Below, piece after piece: positions 6,296-6,597 of a stretch of 6,597 nt of DNA (position 1 is its first letter; each line of letters begins with the position of its first letter). The DNA is taken from the NCBI RefSeq assembly GCF_051961495.1, contig NZ_JBQCDF010000145.1:1-6597 (forward strand), read 5' to 3'. The DNA is from Cytophaga sp051961495 (GTDB lineage Bacteria > Bacteroidota > Bacteroidia > Cytophagales > Cytophagaceae). A program made the position numbers and the translations under genes. The notes beneath the pieces are model-generated. The model had not been told where the DNA came from. It saw only the letters and a program-made list of their open reading frames with translations, and did no database searches.

Positions 6296-6597
6296 TTAAA
6301 AGTTTGAAAATGCGCTATCCCATTTCCTGGTAACATCTTCCTTCTTTTTAATAAATCCCCGTAATTGAATTTTATCCAACTTTACAGCAAGTTTATATTT
6401 AAGCAATTCATTTCCTTCCCTGCCTACATACTGGTTTAAATCTATTTCATCAAAATAATCTGACATATTATTTTTTATAAATTTAATTACTTTCAGCACA
6501 TGAGGATCACGGCAATCATCAAACAGCATAATCCCCTTTGTGCTCATAAGCTGAGCACAATAGTAATAGTCAATGAATACATCTTCAAAAAGATGCG
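6296..6597 (-). CDS. Probable class I SAM-dependent methyltransferase, C-terminal part (5' end outside window)
   Basis: The frame ending in TAA at 6298-6296 stays open to the right edge, giving 99 complete codons. The ATG at 6547 is therefore probably internal rather than the start. Translation from the edge begins HLFEDVFIDYYYCAQL, followed by MSTKGIMLFDDCRDPHV. This fits the late Rossmann region of the Methyltransf_24-like class: His ending a DG-x-H motif, then D-x-x-Y, then a strand like L-x-x-G-G-I-x-x-x-DD, followed by V-x-K-V-x-x-F-I. Here Lys replaces the first Gly of the usual Gly-Gly. The remainder (about 60 residues, Lys-rich, ending KWDSAFSNF) is a typical variable C-terminus. Such enzymes occur in polysaccharide clusters, often modifying sugars, but the substrate here is unknown and the SAM-binding N-terminal motif is not visible. 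It is co-oriented with the glycosyltransferases, 56 bp upstream of the GT2 gene. Confidence 0.6.
   Translation of the reverse strand, partial: HLFEDVFIDYYYCAQLMSTKGIMLFDDCRDPHVLKVIKFIKNNMSDYFDEIDLNQYVGREGNELLKYKLAVKLDKIQLRGFIKKKEDVTRKWDSAFSNF

Noticed and set aside
1..6597. CRISPR array, tRNA/rRNA, insertion sequence, toxin-antitoxin or defence system
   Set aside because: No regularly spaced repeats, tRNA-like cloverleafs, transposase motifs or terminal inverted repeats were seen; nearly every base is accounted for by polysaccharide genes.

Overview
The window reads as an internal piece of a bacterial surface-polysaccharide (exopolysaccharide, capsule or O-antigen) biosynthesis locus. The DNA is A+T-rich by eye. 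Gene starts are preceded by A/T-rich sequence with no convincing GGAGG-type ribosome binding site, and genes are packed with overlapping stops and starts. That style, with the protein flavour (many Lys, Ile, Asn and Tyr), suggests a Bacteroidota member such as a Cytophaga-like organism. This is inference; no marker gene in the window settles the taxon.

All seven genes lie on the minus strand, so transcription runs from high to low coordinates. In that order they are: the C-terminal end of a probable SAM-dependent methyltransferase (6296 to past 6597, start outside the window); a 56-bp gap holding a perfect 12-bp palindrome; a family 2 glycosyltransferase with C-terminal membrane helices (5214-6239); a divergent GT-B glycosyltransferase (4075-5214); a hexapeptide-repeat acyltransferase starting with GTG (3529-4071); a polytopic Wzy-like repeat-unit polymerase (2267-3532); a GT4 glycosyltransferase (best start 2274, end 1069); and a second GT4 glycosyltransferase (start 1072, open to base 2, 3' end outside the window). 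There is no gene-free stretch over 300 bp. I see no RNA genes, mobile elements, CRISPR arrays or clear terminators.

From 6239 down to the left edge, every junction is a 1-8 bp overlap or a 3-bp gap, so these six genes look like one translationally coupled operon. As a working model, the cytoplasmic glycosyltransferases build a lipid-linked repeat unit, the acyltransferase decorates a sugar (probably O-acetylation), and the membrane polymerase joins flipped units outside the inner membrane. The initiating phosphoglycosyl transferase, Wzx flippase and export/chain-length genes expected for such a pathway are not here and would have to lie outside. Nothing points to a new kind of system. The points worth a second look are the divergent glycosyltransferase at 4075-5214, the polymerase, the start-site questions and the palindrome.
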